From: CAIKAP01 sp964574605
Lineage (GTDB): Bacteria; Verrucomicrobiota; Verrucomicrobiia; Palsa-1439
Direction of reading: 5' to 3'
Assembly: GCA_964574605.1 (NCBI GenBank)
Contig: CAZNOK010000039.1
Coordinates: 1-30,397 of the forward strand
Length of the DNA stretch: 30,397 nucleotides
Made by a program: the position numbers and the translations under genes. The first letter of the stretch is position 1. Each line of letters starts with the position of its first letter. The notes beneath the pieces are model-generated. The model was not told the DNA's origin, searched no databases, and was given only the letters and a program-made list of their open reading frames with translations. This document shows positions 7,154 to 15,281 of the stretch, piece after piece.

Positions 7154-10036
7154 CTATTTGTTAATCTTGATGCCCGGCAACGCCTGCACGGGCCTCAGAT
7201 CGAGGTTGTCCGCGCAACCGGTGACGCTGAGGAGTTCCAACGGACAGTCCTTGATTGGTTTCAGGTCGCGGAGGTTCTTGCAGCGGTTCAAGGAAAGCTC
7301 TTTCAGCGGTGAGCCTTGGAGCGGCGTGAGGTCCTCGACGATGGTGTCGTCGAGGATGAGGTTTTCGAGCGGCATTTTGGCCAGCGGCGAGATGTCAACG
7401 ACCTCAACGCAGCCGGCGAGGTTCAGTTGTGTGATCGGCAAGCCGGCCAAGGCGGAGAGGTTCGTCAATTGCCGGCTATCGCGCAGGCTCAGCACAATGC
7501 CGGTTCTTTCCAGCGTGGCCCGGCAATTGATCGTTCCCACGGGATTGTCGGCTTTGAGTTTGTCGAACGCCTTGTCGAAAGCGTTTTCGTCCACGCGGAT
7601 GGCCTTCAGCGCTTTGCCGCCGATCTCGGCCAATGCATTCAACACGTCCGCGTGGGACTTGGCCCAGTCGCTCCTGCCGTGCTGGGACCAGTACGTCTGG
7701 AGTGCCGCCTGAATCTTCGCGCGAACATCACTGGCGACCTTGGTGCGACGGATCAAGCCGGGCAATGTTGCGGGATCTTCCCTGACCAGATTGGCGCCGG
7801 CAAGCTGGAGCAACGCGTTGTACGCAGTCTGCGCCGCGGCTTCGAGCGCCGTGTTCCCGCGTTGCACGGCGGCGGCCTGAAGCTCGCCGAGGCTGGCCGC
7901 CAATAATGCGCCGAGCGGATGCCCCGCTTGCTGGAACATCTCCTGCGCCTTGTCCACCATCTTGCTCTGGTAGGTCAACAGCCCCCGCATCAATTGCTGT
8001 TCGGTGCTGTTCTCTGTCAACCGACGCAGCCATTCGTCCAGCGTCAGGTCTATGACCCGGTATTTCTCCTCCACAAAACCGGTCGCCTGCCCGTCAATGA
8101 CAATCGTCTTCTTCAACTGGATCACGTCGCCAGCGACCCCGACGACCTCACCCTTGTGCTCGCCCTTGGGTGTGCGAATCGTCACCGTCTTGCCGATATC
8201 GCGCCGGAACGACTCCAACACCGTCTCCGGCATCGCGGCCACCTTCAAGGCCATGTCTCGAACCGGCTGACAGTCGGCGGACGCCGACAACACCGGGTCA
8301 GTCTCCGCCGCCGCGAGCCGGCGTTTGAGCGCGGGAAAATCCGCCGACAACAATTCGGCGGCGACTCCGGCCAAGAACGGCTTGACCTTCTCCGTCATGG
8401 CGCGTTCCTTGTCCAGTTGCGCCTGCAACTTGTCGGCTTGCGCCGTGCGTTCCGCTTTTGTCAACTGCTGGAAACGACCCTTGTAGTTTCGCAGATGCGC
8501 GATGGCCTCCTCCAGTTTGCCCTCCGCCACCAAACGGGCCACCTCCGCCTGAAACCGCTTGCGAAACTCCTCGAAGACCATCTCCTGGTCCGCCTCAATG
8601 CGTTTGACCTCGATGGCGGCCTTGTCGGCCCAGACTGTACCGGCGCCTTCCTTTTGAATCGCCCTGTACCGTTTCAGGATGCCATAGGAATCGTTTGGAC
8701 TCTGTTTCTCGTAGCGTTGCGCCGCGAGAAACTGGTTTTGCAGGTCCAACTCCCGTTGGCTCATGACCGGCACCGACGGCAGATCCGAGCTGATGGTCGG
8801 CGGCGGCGCAACATTCGTCTCTGTCACCGTCACCACCGCCGGCGGCTGTGGCGGCGCCGGCTTCGCAAACATTTCTTTCAACTTGTCCCGGTACACGTAT
8901 GCGCCCGCGCCAGCCAATCCCAGCACGATCACCAACCCCACAATCTCGACCAACAAGCGCGCGCGCGACACGGGCTTTGGCTGTGCCGCCGGTTGGAGGC
9001 CGCGCTTCAAGGGCAACACGCCCGTCGCAGGCCCCGTCGAGCGGCCCAGCACCGACTCGCCCGGCGCCAGCGCGGCTTGCACGGGCTTGCCGCCTTTGCG
9101 AACGCGGTTGCAGGTCTTGACAAAAGTGTCCCAGTCCGGGTAGCGGGCCGCCGGCTTCCGACCCAACAACCGCTCGAGCAACACGACGCATCCCGGCGAA
9201 ATCCCCTGCACAATCGAACGCGGATCGGGCAGCATCTCGGTGTCCAGCTTGTGCAACGTCTCCGATGGCGTCGGCGCGTCAAACGGCAACCGTCCCGTCA
9301 ACATGTGGTACAACGTCATCCCCAGCGAAAACATGTCCGAGCGGAAATCCAAATTCGGCTCGTTCAACGACTGTTCGGGGCTGACATAGTTCGGCGTCCC
9401 GAACGCCTCCGCCGTTGTCCCCGTGCTCACCGATTCCGACAACAACTTTGACAGGCCCATGTCCATCAGGTGCGGTTTGCCGTTGCTGTCCACCATGATG
9501 TTGCCCGGTTTCACGTCGCAGTGAATCAACTTGTGCGACTGCCATGCCGACGACAACGCGCCCGCCAGCTCGACGGCGATCTCCAGCGCCTGCGTTTCGG
9601 GCAGACGACCTTTCTGCTCCAATAAATGATCCAGTGTCTGCCCGTCAATGTAGGCCATCGCCAGGAAATAAATCCCGCCGTCCTGGCCTGCCTCGTAAAC
9701 TGTTACCAAATTCGGGTGCTGGAGTTTCGCCGCCGTCCGGACTTCGGCAAGAAAGCGCTGCACCGTTTCCGGATCCGACTTGAAATGCGGCGGCAAAATC
9801 TTCAATGCCACGTCTCGCCCCAGCGAGAGTTGTTCCGCCAGATACACCTCGCCCATCCCGCCGCGCGCGATCAGCTTCTTGATGCGGAACCCGCCAATCG
9901 TCACCCCCGGCCCCGGCCGCACCGCCGGCACCTTCAACGATGTCCCGCATTTCGGACACACGATCGTTTGTCCCGTGGCCTGAGCATCGGCCTCAAGGAC
10001 AGTCGCGCAACTTCCACATGTAAATGATACCCGCAT
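7154..10036 (-). CDS. Transmembrane Ser/Thr protein kinase with N-terminal zinc ribbon and C-terminal LRR-like repeats
   Basis: This 960-residue protein has four parts. Residues 1-35 form a zinc-ribbon-like module (C7-x2-C10 and C27-x2-C30). Residues about 50-310 are a Hanks-type kinase with glycine loop ARGGMGEVYLAE, Lys79, catalytic HCDVKPGN (H172, D174, K176, N179), DMG (192-194) and SPE (219-221). One TM helix lies at about 361-382. The extracytoplasmic part begins with charged helical sequence, and about 855-960 is leucine-rich-repeat-like with a 22-25 residue period. The catalytic Asp, Lys and Asn are all present, so activity is plausible. However, the Arg of HRD is Cys (a non-RD kinase) and DFG is DMG. 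A zinc ribbon before the kinase and repeats after the TM helix is a layout common in Planctomycetes and Verrucomicrobia. A weak promoter lies just upstream; yebC follows after 6 bp. Confidence 0.9.
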   Translation of the reverse strand: MRVSFTCGSCATVLEADAQATGQTIVCPKCGTSLKVPAVRPGPGVTIGGFRIKKLIARGGMGEVYLAEQLSLGRDVALKILPPHFKSDPETVQRFLAEVRTAAKLQHPNLVTVYEAGQDGGIYFLAMAYIDGQTLDHLLEQKGRLPETQALEIAVELAGALSSAWQSHKLIHCDVKPGNIMVDSNGKPHLMDMGLSKLLSESVSTGTTAEAFGTPNYVSPEQSLNEPNLDFRSDMFSLGMTLYHMLTGRLPFDAPTPSETLHKLDTEMLPDPRSIVQGISPGCVVLLERLLGRKPAARYPDWDTFVKTCNRVRKGGKPVQAALAPGESVLGRSTGPATGVLPLKRGLQPAAQPKPVSRARLLVEIVGLVIVLGLAGAGAYVYRDKLKEMFAKPAPPQPPAVVTVTETNVAPPPTISSDLPSVPVMSQRELDLQNQFLAAQRYEKQSPNDSYGILKRYRAIQKEGAGTVWADKAAIEVKRIEADQEMVFEEFRKRFQAEVARLVAEGKLEEAIAHLRNYKGRFQQLTKAERTAQADKLQAQLDKERAMTEKVKPFLAGVAAELLSADFPALKRRLAAAETDPVLSASADCQPVRDMALKVAAMPETVLESFRRDIGKTVTIRTPKGEHKGEVVGVAGDVIQLKKTIVIDGQATGFVEEKYRVIDLTLDEWLRRLTENSTEQQLMRGLLTYQSKMVDKAQEMFQQAGHPLGALLAASLGELQAAAVQRGNTALEAAAQTAYNALLQLAGANLVREDPATLPGLIRRTKVASDVRAKIQAALQTYWSQHGRSDWAKSHADVLNALAEIGGKALKAIRVDENAFDKAFDKLKADNPVGTINCRATLERTGIVLSLRDSRQLTNLSALAGLPITQLNLAGCVEVVDISPLAKMPLENLILDDTIVEDLTPLQGSPLKELSLNRCKNLRDLKPIKDCPLELLSVTGCADNLDLRPVQALPGIKINK

Positions 10037-10044
10037 CCTTGCTT

Positions 10045-10074
10045 CTTGTAACGGTGTGACAACAGTCAGGTCAA
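10045..10074 (-). promoter_or_regulatory. Weak candidate promoter for the zinc-ribbon kinase gene (leaderless)
   Basis: On the minus strand, TTGACC (10074-10069, 5/6) and TACAAG (10050-10045, 4/6) are spaced by 18 bp. The -10 ends 8 nt before the ATG, so transcription would begin at or next to the start codon. The -35 overlaps the stop codon of the upstream glycoside hydrolase gene. Confidence 0.25.
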
Positions 10075-13000
10075 GATTGTTCCCGAACTGTTACCGGACC
10101 GAACAACCCCGACTCCTGCGGCTGCGAGTCCGGTTTCGGGCGGATGTTTGTTTTCGTTCGTTCGCGTTTCGGGTCGCCAACAAGCTGGTTGAACCAACTG
10201 TTGATCACGGTCACCTCCAAAAGATTACCCGACGCCTTCATCGCGTCGGTAATCTCAACATGCCACGGCGGACACCAAACCACGCCGAGATTCTTTCCGT
10301 TCAACCGCACTTCCGCCAACATGGACGCCCCGCCGAGATCAAGAAACAGACGTCCTGATGTCTTCGGCTTGTCAAATGTCTTTCGATACACTGCCACCCC
10401 GCTGAAGTAACGAACTTCCGGCACCGTTGTCCAATCTGCCAGCTTCTCAAACGTCATCTTCTTGTTTCCAAACGCCACTTCCCAAGGCCCGGTGAGTTCA
10501 GCCACAGTCCGTGTTGGTGTCCCGCCTTTAGGCGGCACCGTTCCGACTGAAGTCGGTACACCAACCGTCTTCCGGAACACCACGAACAGGGAACCATACG
10601 GCGCAAACTCCAACGGCAGCGTCGTCCGCCCCTCCTTCTGCGTGAACGTGGCGGCACCGCATCGTTCACCAGTGACCGGATCCCAAAGTTCCGGTTTCAT
10701 CCCGGCCGCGCGGAACGTGCATCGGGCGCGGGTAACGCTATTGGAGAGATTGGCAACAAAGTAAACCTCCGCCCCGCCATCCCGCCGATGAATGTAATCG
10801 AGATCGGCAACCTGATTCTCCGCTGCAAACTCAAAATCCGGCTTCACCCCCGCCGCCAGTAACACCTCGCGCGCCGTCTTGCCGGTCAACACTCGTCCGC
10901 CGTCCCACAACTCACCGGCAAGCCGTTTGATCTCGACATCGTCGTCGCGCAGCCCCATTCCTTCCGAGGGCTTTGGTCCGACGACTGTAGCGCCCGCTTT
11001 TACCAATTCGGCGATCTTGCGGAGCGCCGGGAGGGAAATCGCCTTGTTCTCGCGCAACACCAACGCGCGGTAGCTCATCCCGTCCGGCAACACGATCCGT
11101 CCATCCCGGAACGACGCGCGCGTCACCAACGCCTCTTCCGTGAGGACATCGTAGTCGTAACCGGGCAACACGCGGGCGGGATCAGTCCGTTTGTGTTGCG
11201 CGAAGTTCGGAACATGATCGCCGTAGTAGTAGGCGACATCAGCGACGAACAATCCCTGTTGCAGGAGGAACTGGCAACGGTTCAGATAGGCGAAGAACGT
11301 TCCGCCCAACGGCCACCACGTCGTGTTCGGATTGATGTGCGTCCCGGCGAAATATTGGATGCCGGGCAGCCCGAATTCCTGAGGCGAACAGACAAACGCG
11401 TGCCAGACCAGCAGGTTCAAGCCCTCGCAGCACGCCTTGTTGAACGACGGTTTCAAATTGTCCCAAAGCGTCTCCTGCCAATGCGGCCCGATGGTCGTGA
11501 AGCCTTCCGCCAACACCAACCGTTTGCCGTAGGTGTGAGCAGCCGACGCGGGTTGTTTCACGAAAAACCGGTTCTCATCGCCAATCCGGTGACGCCACGA
11601 CCACGCCCAGAACTCGCTCATCGGCGCGTCGTTGAAACCAAGACACCGCTGCGCGTCAATCGGCACCGCGTGCGGCCCGCCCGATTCAGGGTGAATCAGC
11701 ACCCCGCGACGATGCGCGCCATCGCGAAACGGCCGGTAATGATTATCTATCACCAGATCGCCAATGGTTTTCCGGAAATCGTGCAAGAACCGGTGGCTCG
11801 CGTTGCGGTTCTCCACAATCCGCCCCGCCAACACCGGCATCCACGGCAACATGTCGTAGCCGCGCCGTTTCTGGAACTCAGCGCGCAGCGTAGGCGTCCA
11901 GTTCAACGGCTCAATCTCCCAACTGTCGGTGTGCAGATATTTCAACGCGCTGCCCGCGAGCGGCCCGGCGTCATCGAGCAGCGGCTCAACGACCGCGTCC
12001 CAGTACCGGCGAAACGCGCCCGCGTCAAGCACATCGAGCGCGTAGCCTTTCCAGTTGTCACTCGAAGTCGAAACGTGCGCGCGATTGGCGATGGTGCAGC
12101 CAAAACGGAACACCCGCCACACGCCTGCCGGCGCATCCCAGCGCAACATGCCGTCAGGGGCAAGTTTGCCTGTCAAATCCAGCACGCCGGCCGCGCCCGT
12201 ATCCTCCTCACCCGGCTGCTTGGGAAGCTCCTCCAACAACAACGTCGTGTCCGGCGCCGAAAAATGCAGCGGCTTGTGCCCGGCCTTTTCCTCCCAGTGT
12301 TGGAGCCGCCGGGTTTGCGCGACCTGGCTCGGCCACACACCTTTCCTGCCCGACAATCGCAGTTCAGCAATCTGGCAGTTGCGCGGCGCCTTCGGCTGCC
12401 CGCGATCAAACGCGCTCACCACCAACAGACGGAACAGGCTGCCCGTGACCGGCGCAAACGTCACCGTCGTCTCCTGTTTCTCATCGGCCACGAACGCTTT
12501 GATGACACGAAACGTCTTGCCGTCGTCGGACACTTGCAACTCGCACTCCTTCGGCCCGTAACCGGGACGCGGCTGGATCGTCAGAAGCTTGACTTCCGTC
12601 GGCTCCAGAAACTCGAACTGCACCCACGCCGGCATTTTGCGGGACGGTCCGACTCGGAGCTTGCCCGTCGTCGAAATCCAGAACGTGTTCGTGTCGCCAT
12701 CGGCCAAACATGACAACGCGCGGCCCGGTTGTTCGGAACACGATTTCAACCCCGCAAAAACGCTTTGCGTCTCGTCCTCTGGTTTCACGCGGTATGCCAC
12801 GACAAAACTGTCCCGGTAATACCCGTCGCGTCCAGCGGGTGCTGCAAGCATCTGTTCGATCCGGCCCGGCCCTCTCACCACTCGTTCCGTCCAGACGATT
12901 TTCTTTCCCGTATCATCGGCAGTCACCATCGGTCCGCCGAGGTTCCAGCCGCTCTGGATGTTGAGGCTCATTTCCAAGCCGAGCCGGTTTGCTTCGCGCA

Positions 13001-13292
13001 ACGTGTGTTTGTAAAGCGCGCGCCATTCCGGCGAAAGAAACGACACGCCGTGCGGCACCGGGTCATTGCCGTCCTGCGACGCGCCGCCCGCGTCGCAGAT
13101 CAACGCACCACCGAACCCTTTCGCCTTCATCTCTTCAAGGTCTCGCGTGATGTCTTCCTTCGTGACGTTGCCATTCAGCCACCACCAGTACGCACGAATC
13201 CGCCCCGGCAACGGCGGATTGTTCCAGCCGTCAACGAGTGGGTCTTGAGCAAGCGCTGCGGTCGCCAGAAATACAGCTAGAAATATCTTCAT
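10071..13292 (-). CDS. Secreted GH106-type glycoside hydrolase (putative alpha-L-rhamnosidase)
   Basis: This 1073-residue exported protein begins with the signal peptide MKIFLAVFLATAALAQ. The start of the mature enzyme, RAYWWWLNGNVTKEDITRDL followed by EEMKAKGFGGALICDAG, is the hallmark of GH106-like enzymes. Further landmarks are HTDSWEIEPLNWT, HPESGGPH, LAEGFTT and NTTWWPLGGTFFAY. The C-terminal about 150 residues form a GH2-type jelly-roll (LTGPWEV, VAVYRKTFD, LFLDLGGASMLAEVRLNGK, VVWCPPWHVEIT). GH106 enzymes remove alpha-L-rhamnose from pectic and other plant polysaccharides, but exact specificity is not readable. The ATG at 13292 overlaps the stop of the preceding propeller gene (ATGA), indicating translational coupling. 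The open frame extends 15 bp further but would lack the signal peptide start. About 18 residues between catalytic core and jelly-roll (codons near 10513-10565) are encoded by an inserted palindromic repeat. Confidence 0.85.
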   Translation of the reverse strand: MKIFLAVFLATAALAQDPLVDGWNNPPLPGRIRAYWWWLNGNVTKEDITRDLEEMKAKGFGGALICDAGGASQDGNDPVPHGVSFLSPEWRALYKHTLREANRLGLEMSLNIQSGWNLGGPMVTADDTGKKIVWTERVVRGPGRIEQMLAAPAGRDGYYRDSFVVAYRVKPEDETQSVFAGLKSCSEQPGRALSCLADGDTNTFWISTTGKLRVGPSRKMPAWVQFEFLEPTEVKLLTIQPRPGYGPKECELQVSDDGKTFRVIKAFVADEKQETTVTFAPVTGSLFRLLVVSAFDRGQPKAPRNCQIAELRLSGRKGVWPSQVAQTRRLQHWEEKAGHKPLHFSAPDTTLLLEELPKQPGEEDTGAAGVLDLTGKLAPDGMLRWDAPAGVWRVFRFGCTIANRAHVSTSSDNWKGYALDVLDAGAFRRYWDAVVEPLLDDAGPLAGSALKYLHTDSWEIEPLNWTPTLRAEFQKRRGYDMLPWMPVLAGRIVENRNASHRFLHDFRKTIGDLVIDNHYRPFRDGAHRRGVLIHPESGGPHAVPIDAQRCLGFNDAPMSEFWAWSWRHRIGDENRFFVKQPASAAHTYGKRLVLAEGFTTIGPHWQETLWDNLKPSFNKACCEGLNLLVWHAFVCSPQEFGLPGIQYFAGTHINPNTTWWPLGGTFFAYLNRCQFLLQQGLFVADVAYYYGDHVPNFAQHKRTDPARVLPGYDYDVLTEEALVTRASFRDGRIVLPDGMSYRALVLRENKAISLPALRKIAELVKAGATVVGPKPSEGMGLRDDDVEIKRLAGELWDGGRVLTGKTAREVLLAAGVKPDFEFAAENQVADLDYIHRRDGGAEVYFVANLSNSVTRARCTFRAAGMKPELWDPVTGERCGAATFTQKEGRTTLPLEFAPYGSLFVVFRKTVGVPTSVGTVPPKGGTPTRTVAELTGPWEVAFGNKKMTFEKLADWTTVPEVRYFSGVAVYRKTFDKPKTSGRLFLDLGGASMLAEVRLNGKNLGVVWCPPWHVEITDAMKASGNLLEVTVINSWFNQLVGDPKRERTKTNIRPKPDSQPQESGLFGPVTVREQS
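10513..10565. repeat. 53-bp three-armed palindromic element inside the GH106 gene
   Basis: The outer arms GTTGGTGT (10513-10520) and ACACCAAC (10558-10565) are perfect 8-bp inverted repeats. Between them are two hairpins: CCGCC-TTTA-GGCGG (10522-10535) and CCGACT-GA-AGTCGG (10543-10556). The whole can fold as a three-way junction on either strand. It is read in frame as Gly/Pro/Thr/Val-rich sequence in the interdomain linker of the glycoside hydrolase. The architecture resembles protein-coding palindromic elements such as RPEs of Rickettsia, though no sequence relationship is claimed. No other copy is in this window. Confidence 0.8.
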
Positions 13293-14509
13293 GGTTTCTT
13301 GATGCACCAGAGGGTTTGCTCGGTGCGGAAGAACAGTTCGCCGTTGGACGCGGCGAGGGAGGAGTTCGACTTTTCTTTCAGCGAATTGACGGCAAGCACC
13401 TCGAATTTTGGTGAAGCTTTGAGGACGGCGATGTCACCGGATTGAAGTGGAAGGTAGAGGCGGTCGCCGGACAACAAGATGGACGACCAACTTCCGCCTT
13501 TGGCGCCGGGAATCTTCTCTTCCCACACAGTGTTGCCTGTTGCGAGTTCAAGACACGAAATCGGTCCAGCGGGGAAATAGATGTGACCGTTCTTGATGAC
13601 GCCGGTACCGATACCGCCTTTGGCGCGGACCTGATGCCAGAGACGTTGTCCGGATTTCACAGCGACTGTGTTGCCCCGGTAGCCACCCATCGCGACAATG
13701 ACACCTTCACCAGCAATTGCCGAATCATAGACCAGCGGACTCACTCCACCGCAACGCCAACGAATGCGGCCGGTGGCCGGATCAAAGGCGATGACTTCCA
13801 TCGGAAAACTCATGATGAGTTCACCACCGACAACGAGCGGTGTGCTCCATGTGCCGACCACGCCATCGGTCTTGCCTTCAAAACCATCGGTGCGACCTAT
13901 GGTGTCCCATGTTGGTTCGTCGAACTTCCAGAGTGTCTTGCCGGTCTTCTTATCCAGTGCGGTCAGAAACGTGCCTTGCCCCGGACCGTGGTAGTAAATG
14001 CAAAGGTTGTCGTGGAGCACAGGCGACGAGGCGTTGCCCCAAATGTGATCGAGCGGATCGAAGTCGCGTCGCCAGAGTTCGCGTCCATTCATGTCGTAGC
14101 AAACCAGTCCAGCCGAACCAAAGCTGGCGATAACGCGCTCGCCATCCGTGACGGGTGAGGCGGAGCAATACGGATTGCTTTTCTGGGTGCGTTCCGGTTT
14201 GTCGTACACGACGCCCTGTTGCCACAACGACCGTCCATCGGCGCGATGGAAGCACATCACGGTGCGACGTTTCTCCGCTTCGATGGACTGCGTGACAAAC
14301 ACGCGGTCGCCCCAGACAATCGGCGTCGAGTTACCGCGCTCCGGCAGTTTGACGCGCCAGCGGATGTTTTCTGTGTCACTCCACTTCAGCGGCAGGTTGG
14401 TTTCGGTAGTGATGCCGCTGCCGGCTGCGTCGCCGCGCCACGCGGGCCAGTTGGCCGCGCGAGCGGATGAGGTGAGGATCATCAGCAAGAGGAGGAAGGT
14501 CGTTTTCAC
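13289..14509 (-). CDS. Secreted PQQ-like beta-propeller repeat protein
   Basis: This 406-residue exported protein has the signal peptide MKTTFLLLLMILTSSARA, followed by NWPAWRGDAAGSG, the usual opening of the planctomycete/verrucomicrobial PQQ-like (BamB-like) propellers. About seven blades can be followed through repeats such as FHRADGRSLWQ, YDMNGRELWRRDFD, DKKTGKTLWKFDE, DPATGRIRWRCGG, VKSGQRLWHQ and LELATGNTVWEEK. It lacks the large size and catalytic motifs of quinoprotein alcohol dehydrogenases, so it is probably a binding or scaffold protein in the periplasm and not an enzyme. The start codon is GTG at 14509 with no Shine-Dalgarno sequence. Its TGA overlaps the ATG of the GH106 gene by 4 bp, so the two products are likely made together and may act on the same substrate. 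Confidence 0.88.
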   Translation of the reverse strand: MKTTFLLLLMILTSSARAANWPAWRGDAAGSGITTETNLPLKWSDTENIRWRVKLPERGNSTPIVWGDRVFVTQSIEAEKRRTVMCFHRADGRSLWQQGVVYDKPERTQKSNPYCSASPVTDGERVIASFGSAGLVCYDMNGRELWRRDFDPLDHIWGNASSPVLHDNLCIYYHGPGQGTFLTALDKKTGKTLWKFDEPTWDTIGRTDGFEGKTDGVVGTWSTPLVVGGELIMSFPMEVIAFDPATGRIRWRCGGVSPLVYDSAIAGEGVIVAMGGYRGNTVAVKSGQRLWHQVRAKGGIGTGVIKNGHIYFPAGPISCLELATGNTVWEEKIPGAKGGSWSSILLSGDRLYLPLQSGDIAVLKASPKFEVLAVNSLKEKSNSSLAASNGELFFRTEQTLWCIKKP

Positions 14510-14690
14510 GTTGGTGCTAAAGCTAATGCCTCAACGCGCCGCGAAAATCCAGCCGGAAACCGTTGCCGCGTCCCTTTGGCAAATCCGGCGTCAACGCCAT
14601 CAAGATGGTCGAACTCAAGGCCGTGGCGTAGTCACAGCGTCGCCGCAAACGACAGCGTCGTGTTCCCACCTGGGGCGGGCAATTTCCGGT
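14510..14690. other. Intergenic stretch with possible decayed coding sequence
   Basis: These 181 bp separate the small membrane protein gene from the propeller gene. On the minus strand one frame reads LPAPGGNTTLSFAATL and ends at TGA 14634-14632. Another frame then stays open to TAG about 14525 with a protein-like composition (LTPDLPKGRGNGFRLDF). Neither has a plausible start codon, so they look like gene remnants or a dispersed repeat. The 12-mer GCGTCGTGTTCC (14655-14666) recurs at 15252-15263. Confidence 0.35.
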
Positions 14691-15152
14691 TTATGGAGTT
14701 GACGGACCCTTGGATGCCTGTTGATCATCATGCGAAGATTGGTGCTGCTTATAAAACCAGATCGCAGTCTCCTCCCCCTTCCAATCGCCCACATACAACA
14801 TTATCGAACGAGCCCCTTTCTGCACTGGTCCCGTGGACCACCCTCGAAATACTTCTCCATCCCTGTGCGGAAAATTGCGAAAACTACAGGTAACTTCCCT
14901 GTTAGTACTCATCGTCCATTCACCCGTCATAACCGTCCACTTATTCGTTATCCAAACCTCGCAACGATAAGTACCATTGCTCAGAAGTTGAAGGTGCCTG
15001 AGATATGAGGGGACATCCCCTTCGTAAAGTCCAACAAGGTCCTTCGCATCCTTCATCTCAGGCGACAAATAGAAGAGCACTCCGAGAGGCACAATTACAA
15101 GCGCAGTTGCCAGAAGCCAAGTCGATATTTTGGAATCGGGCGACATGCGCAT
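14691..15152 (-). CDS. Hypothetical membrane-anchored protein
   Basis: I do not recognise this 153-residue protein. Residues about 10-30 form one TM helix or uncleaved signal anchor (TWLLATALVIVPLGVLFYL) after a short polar N terminus, so the rest probably lies outside the cytoplasm. That part has alternating short hydrophobic and polar strands (LVGLYEGD, LQLLSNGTYRCEVW, GEWTMST, REVTCSF, GARSIMLYVGDW, AIWFYKQ). This pattern suggests a small beta-sandwich or lipocalin-like barrel with two Cys that could form a disulfide; this is inference. Composition is unusual: the gene is about 49% GC against 60-65% in its neighbours. The start may be ATG 15152 or the ATG two codons later; neither has a clear Shine-Dalgarno sequence. 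It is flanked by 129 and 181 bp of non-coding sequence, so it is probably transcribed independently. Confidence 0.6.
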   Translation of the reverse strand: MRMSPDSKISTWLLATALVIVPLGVLFYLSPEMKDAKDLVGLYEGDVPSYLRHLQLLSNGTYRCEVWITNKWTVMTGEWTMSTNREVTCSFRNFPHRDGEVFRGWSTGPVQKGARSIMLYVGDWKGEETAIWFYKQHQSSHDDQQASKGPSTP

Positions 15153-15281
15153 TGAACTCAGTCACTTTCATCCCCACAATGGGAGCGATCTACGGTTCGG
15201 CTCACGGACGTATCTTCAGCAATTCGGCGAACATTGACAAGGCGAAAGTCGGCGTCGTGTTCCGGAAATGTTCCGCCTTGT
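15153..15281. other. Intergenic stretch with repeat core
   Basis: This is 129 bp of non-coding sequence between the second duplicated-domain gene and the small membrane protein gene. It contains a second copy of GCGTCGTGTTCC (15252-15263), with further scattered identity to the 14655 copy. In both places the 12-mer lies just downstream of a minus-strand stop codon. There is no U-tract terminator and no clear promoter. Confidence 0.4.

Noticed and set aside
7919..9451. 510-residue plus-strand open frame
   Set aside because: Antisense to the zinc-ribbon kinase; His/Arg/Gln-rich shadow of a high-GC gene.
11193..12713. 506-residue plus-strand open frame
   Set aside because: Antisense to the GH106-like gene, with no recognisable motif or signal peptide.
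13289..14509. PQQ-dependent alcohol dehydrogenase function for the propeller protein
   Set aside because: Too short for a quinoprotein dehydrogenase and none of its catalytic or adjacent-Cys motifs are visible; only blade repeats are shared.
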